Of a stretch of 64,000 nt of DNA, positions 62,483 through 64,000 are shown one piece after another. The position numbers were made by a program, and so were the translations under genes. The notes beneath the pieces were generated by a model. It was not told the origin of the DNA, did not search any database, and worked only from the letters and a program-made list of their open reading frames with translations. How positions within the stretch are numbered: the stretch's first letter is position 1; each line of letters starts with the position of its first letter. The stretch comes from Sphingopyxis sp. MSC1_008 (GTDB lineage: Bacteria; Pseudomonadota; Alphaproteobacteria; Sphingomonadales; Sphingomonadaceae): contig NZ_JALPRD010000003.1 of the NCBI RefSeq assembly GCF_023197165.1, positions 62,001-126,000 on the forward strand, written 5' to 3'.

Positions 62483-64000
62483 CCGCCGCCCCCGAAGCGG
62501 GCTGGCAGCGATAGACGAGCCGCTCGTTCGGGCTGGCGGGAAGCGCGCTGCGAATCGCATCCTGCTGTGCGGCGAGCCCTGCGAGTTCGTCGGGGTTGGC
62601 GGTGCAGCTCTTCAGCGTGTTCGCCGCGCGCGTCTCGCGCGCCTTGGTCATCGTTTCGGCGTCGAGCAGATAGCGGTCGACGCGGTAATCGCGCCCGGTC
62701 GAATCGATCGACGCCACGGTGACGGTCGCCTCGTCGTTCGGCACGAGGATGCGCTGCCAGCGGTCGTCGGCCCCGCGCGTATATTGCGTGCGGCCGTTGA
62801 CGCAGCCGCCCTTGCCGATGGCGATCGGGACGTCGGTCGTCGCCGACACGGTGATGCGGCTGCGGTCGGGGCGGATCGTGCAGAGCAGGCTGCCCTGCGC
62901 GAGTTTGGGTGTTTCAGCCGAGGCAGTAGGCTTTGCGTCCTCCGCGATCTCGGCATGCGCATCGGGCCGCGTGGCGAACAGGATCGCGGCACCGAGCATC
63001 AGCACCGCGCCCGCGCCGCCCGCGATCTTGGCGTTGCGGATATTCTTCTGGCTGTAGAAGAGCAGGCCGGCGCCTGCGGCGAGCGCGCCGATCACGAAGA
63101 AAACGCCTGCGAGCGCGATGCGGTTTTCGCGCGCGGCGAGCGCGTCTTCCTCGGCGCGCGCCTGCTTCAAGTCGCGGTCGAGCCGGGCGGCGGCGTTCTT
63201 CGCAGCATTCGCCTCGGCGCTCGCGCGCGCTTCGGCGTCGATCGCGGCGCGGTCGCGCGCGTCGGCCTCGGCGAGCGACAGGCATGGCGTGCCGACGCTG
63301 GTATATTGCTGGCTCGCATCGGCAAGGAAGCGCATGAGCTCGCGCCCCGAAATGGCAAAGGCGAAGGGCGAATCGCCGTCGTCGGCGCGCGTGATCGCGG
63401 TGTTGATCCCGGTGATGCGCCCGCACTGGTCGACGAGCGGCCCGCCCGAATTGCCGCGCGAAATCTTCGCGGTGTGGATCAGCATCGCGACCCCGTCGAC
63501 GCTCTGCGTGTTCGACATATTGCCCTCGCTGCGCGTCGGGGTGCGCGGGGTGATATAGTCGTTGGCGCTGCGCGCGGTCGCAAGGTCGACATTGCCCGGA
63601 TAGCCCAATGCCACGACATCGGCGCCCGAATCGAGCGGTCCGGTATAGATCGCGGCGGCGGGCAGGCGGCCCTCGGTAATCTCGATCAGCGCAAGATCGC
63701 GCGCGGTGTCGATCGCGATCAGCTTGCCCGCGAAGCTCTTTTGCCCCTCCGACGGGACGACGCCGAGTGCGACATTGTCGGGATATTTGGCGGCCGATTC
63801 GACGACATGCGCGTTCGTGACGATCCGCGTCGGCGAGATCGCGATGCCGCTGCCATGGCCGAAACCGACGACCTCGCCATCGACCATCGCGACGGTGACG
63901 ACGCGCACGACGCTGCGCGAGGCGGCGCTGATATCGTCGGCGGCGTGCGCCGGAAGGGAGAGGGCCGGAAGCGAGAGGGTCAGGAGGGCGAGCAGCAGCG
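62460..64000 (-). CDS. Trypsin-like serine protease with membrane domain (start outside window)
   Basis: About 512 residues are visible; the frame continues to the right edge through a signal peptide (LLLALLTLSLPALSLPAHA), so the start lies just beyond 64000. The S1 triad is complete: His in VTNAHVV, Asp in ARDLALIE and Ser in SRGNSGGPLV. After the protease domain come a coiled region, two hydrophobic segments (AGVFFVIGALAAGAGLLFY and GGAGAVLMLGAAILF) and a C-terminal periplasmic-type domain. There is no PDZ domain, so it is not a DegP homologue. Likely envelope quality control or processing. Confidence 0.87.
   Translation of the reverse strand, partial: LLLALLTLSLPALSLPAHAADDISAASRSVVRVVTVAMVDGEVVGFGHGSGIAISPTRIVTNAHVVESAAKYPDNVALGVVPSEGQKSFAGKLIAIDTARDLALIEITEGRLPAAAIYTGPLDSGADVVALGYPGNVDLATARSANDYITPRTPTRSEGNMSNTQSVDGVAMLIHTAKISRGNSGGPLVDQCGRITGINTAITRADDGDSPFAFAISGRELMRFLADASQQYTSVGTPCLSLAEADARDRAAIDAEARASAEANAAKNAAARLDRDLKQARAEEDALAARENRIALAGVFFVIGALAAGAGLLFYSQKNIRNAKIAGGAGAVLMLGAAILFATRPDAHAEIAEDAKPTASAETPKLAQGSLLCTIRPDRSRITVSATTDVPIAIGKGGCVNGRTQYTRGADDRWQRILVPNDEATVTVASIDSTGRDYRVDRYLLDAETMTKARETRAANTLKSCTANPDELAGLAAQQDAIRSALPASPNERLVYRCQPASGAAVKPAAAP

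Overview
The window is high-GC (roughly 65%) alphaproteobacterial chromosome, most likely from a sphingomonad close to Sphingopyxis. The clues are four TonB-dependent receptors in 64 kb, an F1 ATP synthase operon (atpHAGDC) lacking the Fo genes, NDUFA12 and DUF2155 genes beside aat, many ATGA stop/start overlaps, and short palindromic intergenic repeats. Genus is inference; there is no rRNA or other definitive marker.

Layout. 1-583: 5' part of a ferredoxin/adrenodoxin-type NADP reductase. 738-811: tRNA-Gln(CTG). 1417-9305: one-direction organosulfur cluster (small leader ORF, TonB receptor, two TauD/AtsK-type dioxygenases, a secreted sulfatase, an FAD/NAD(P) protein) that should import sulfate esters or sulfonates and release sulfite or sulfate. 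9503-10957: membrane protein, ECF sigma factor and a short membrane protein. 10977-15379 (minus): TelA, XpaC-like, YqiJ-like and YqiK/flotillin-like envelope-stress operon. 15446-19208: SBF transporter, nucleosidase, TPR protein and a c-type haem protein. 19220-23300: typA, an FAD dehydrogenase and a pseudouridine synthase.

23401-24968 is the clearest foreign block: a HipA-like kinase gene and a DUF3037 gene, overlapping by ATGA, with much lower GC and different codon use from both flanks. It is followed by a 344-aa HTH-like protein whose ribosome binding site lies in a hairpin, and a small exported protein. 26732-31253: PepSY ferric-reductase-like pair divergent from a siderophore-type receptor. 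31308-33983: TIGR01782-type receptor with repeated TTGGTAT motifs upstream. 34201-37580: NHEJ operon (Ku, LigD). 37776-41237: hemerythrin-like protein; a two-partner-secretion outer-membrane transporter paired with a collagen-like lipoprotein; an AT-rich spacer. 41238-43571: TonB receptor preceded by a near-consensus PHO box.

43675-54623: housekeeping and envelope genes (DUF3297, CHAP amidase, GGDEF/EAL protein, fatty acyl-AMP ligase, RecX, DUF192, NDUFA12, DUF2155, Aat, exported methyltransferase, CpaF). 54754-59703: atp operon on the minus strand with a strong terminator. 59906-64000: dienelactone hydrolase, small membrane protein, alpha/beta hydrolase, secreted protein, and a trypsin-like protease whose 5' end lies outside the window.

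Most of the window is ordinary sphingomonad chromosome. The parts most likely to be under-described are the HipA-like/DUF3037 pair, the collagen-like protein/TpsB pair, the coupled small ORF before the organosulfur receptor, and several regulatory sites.
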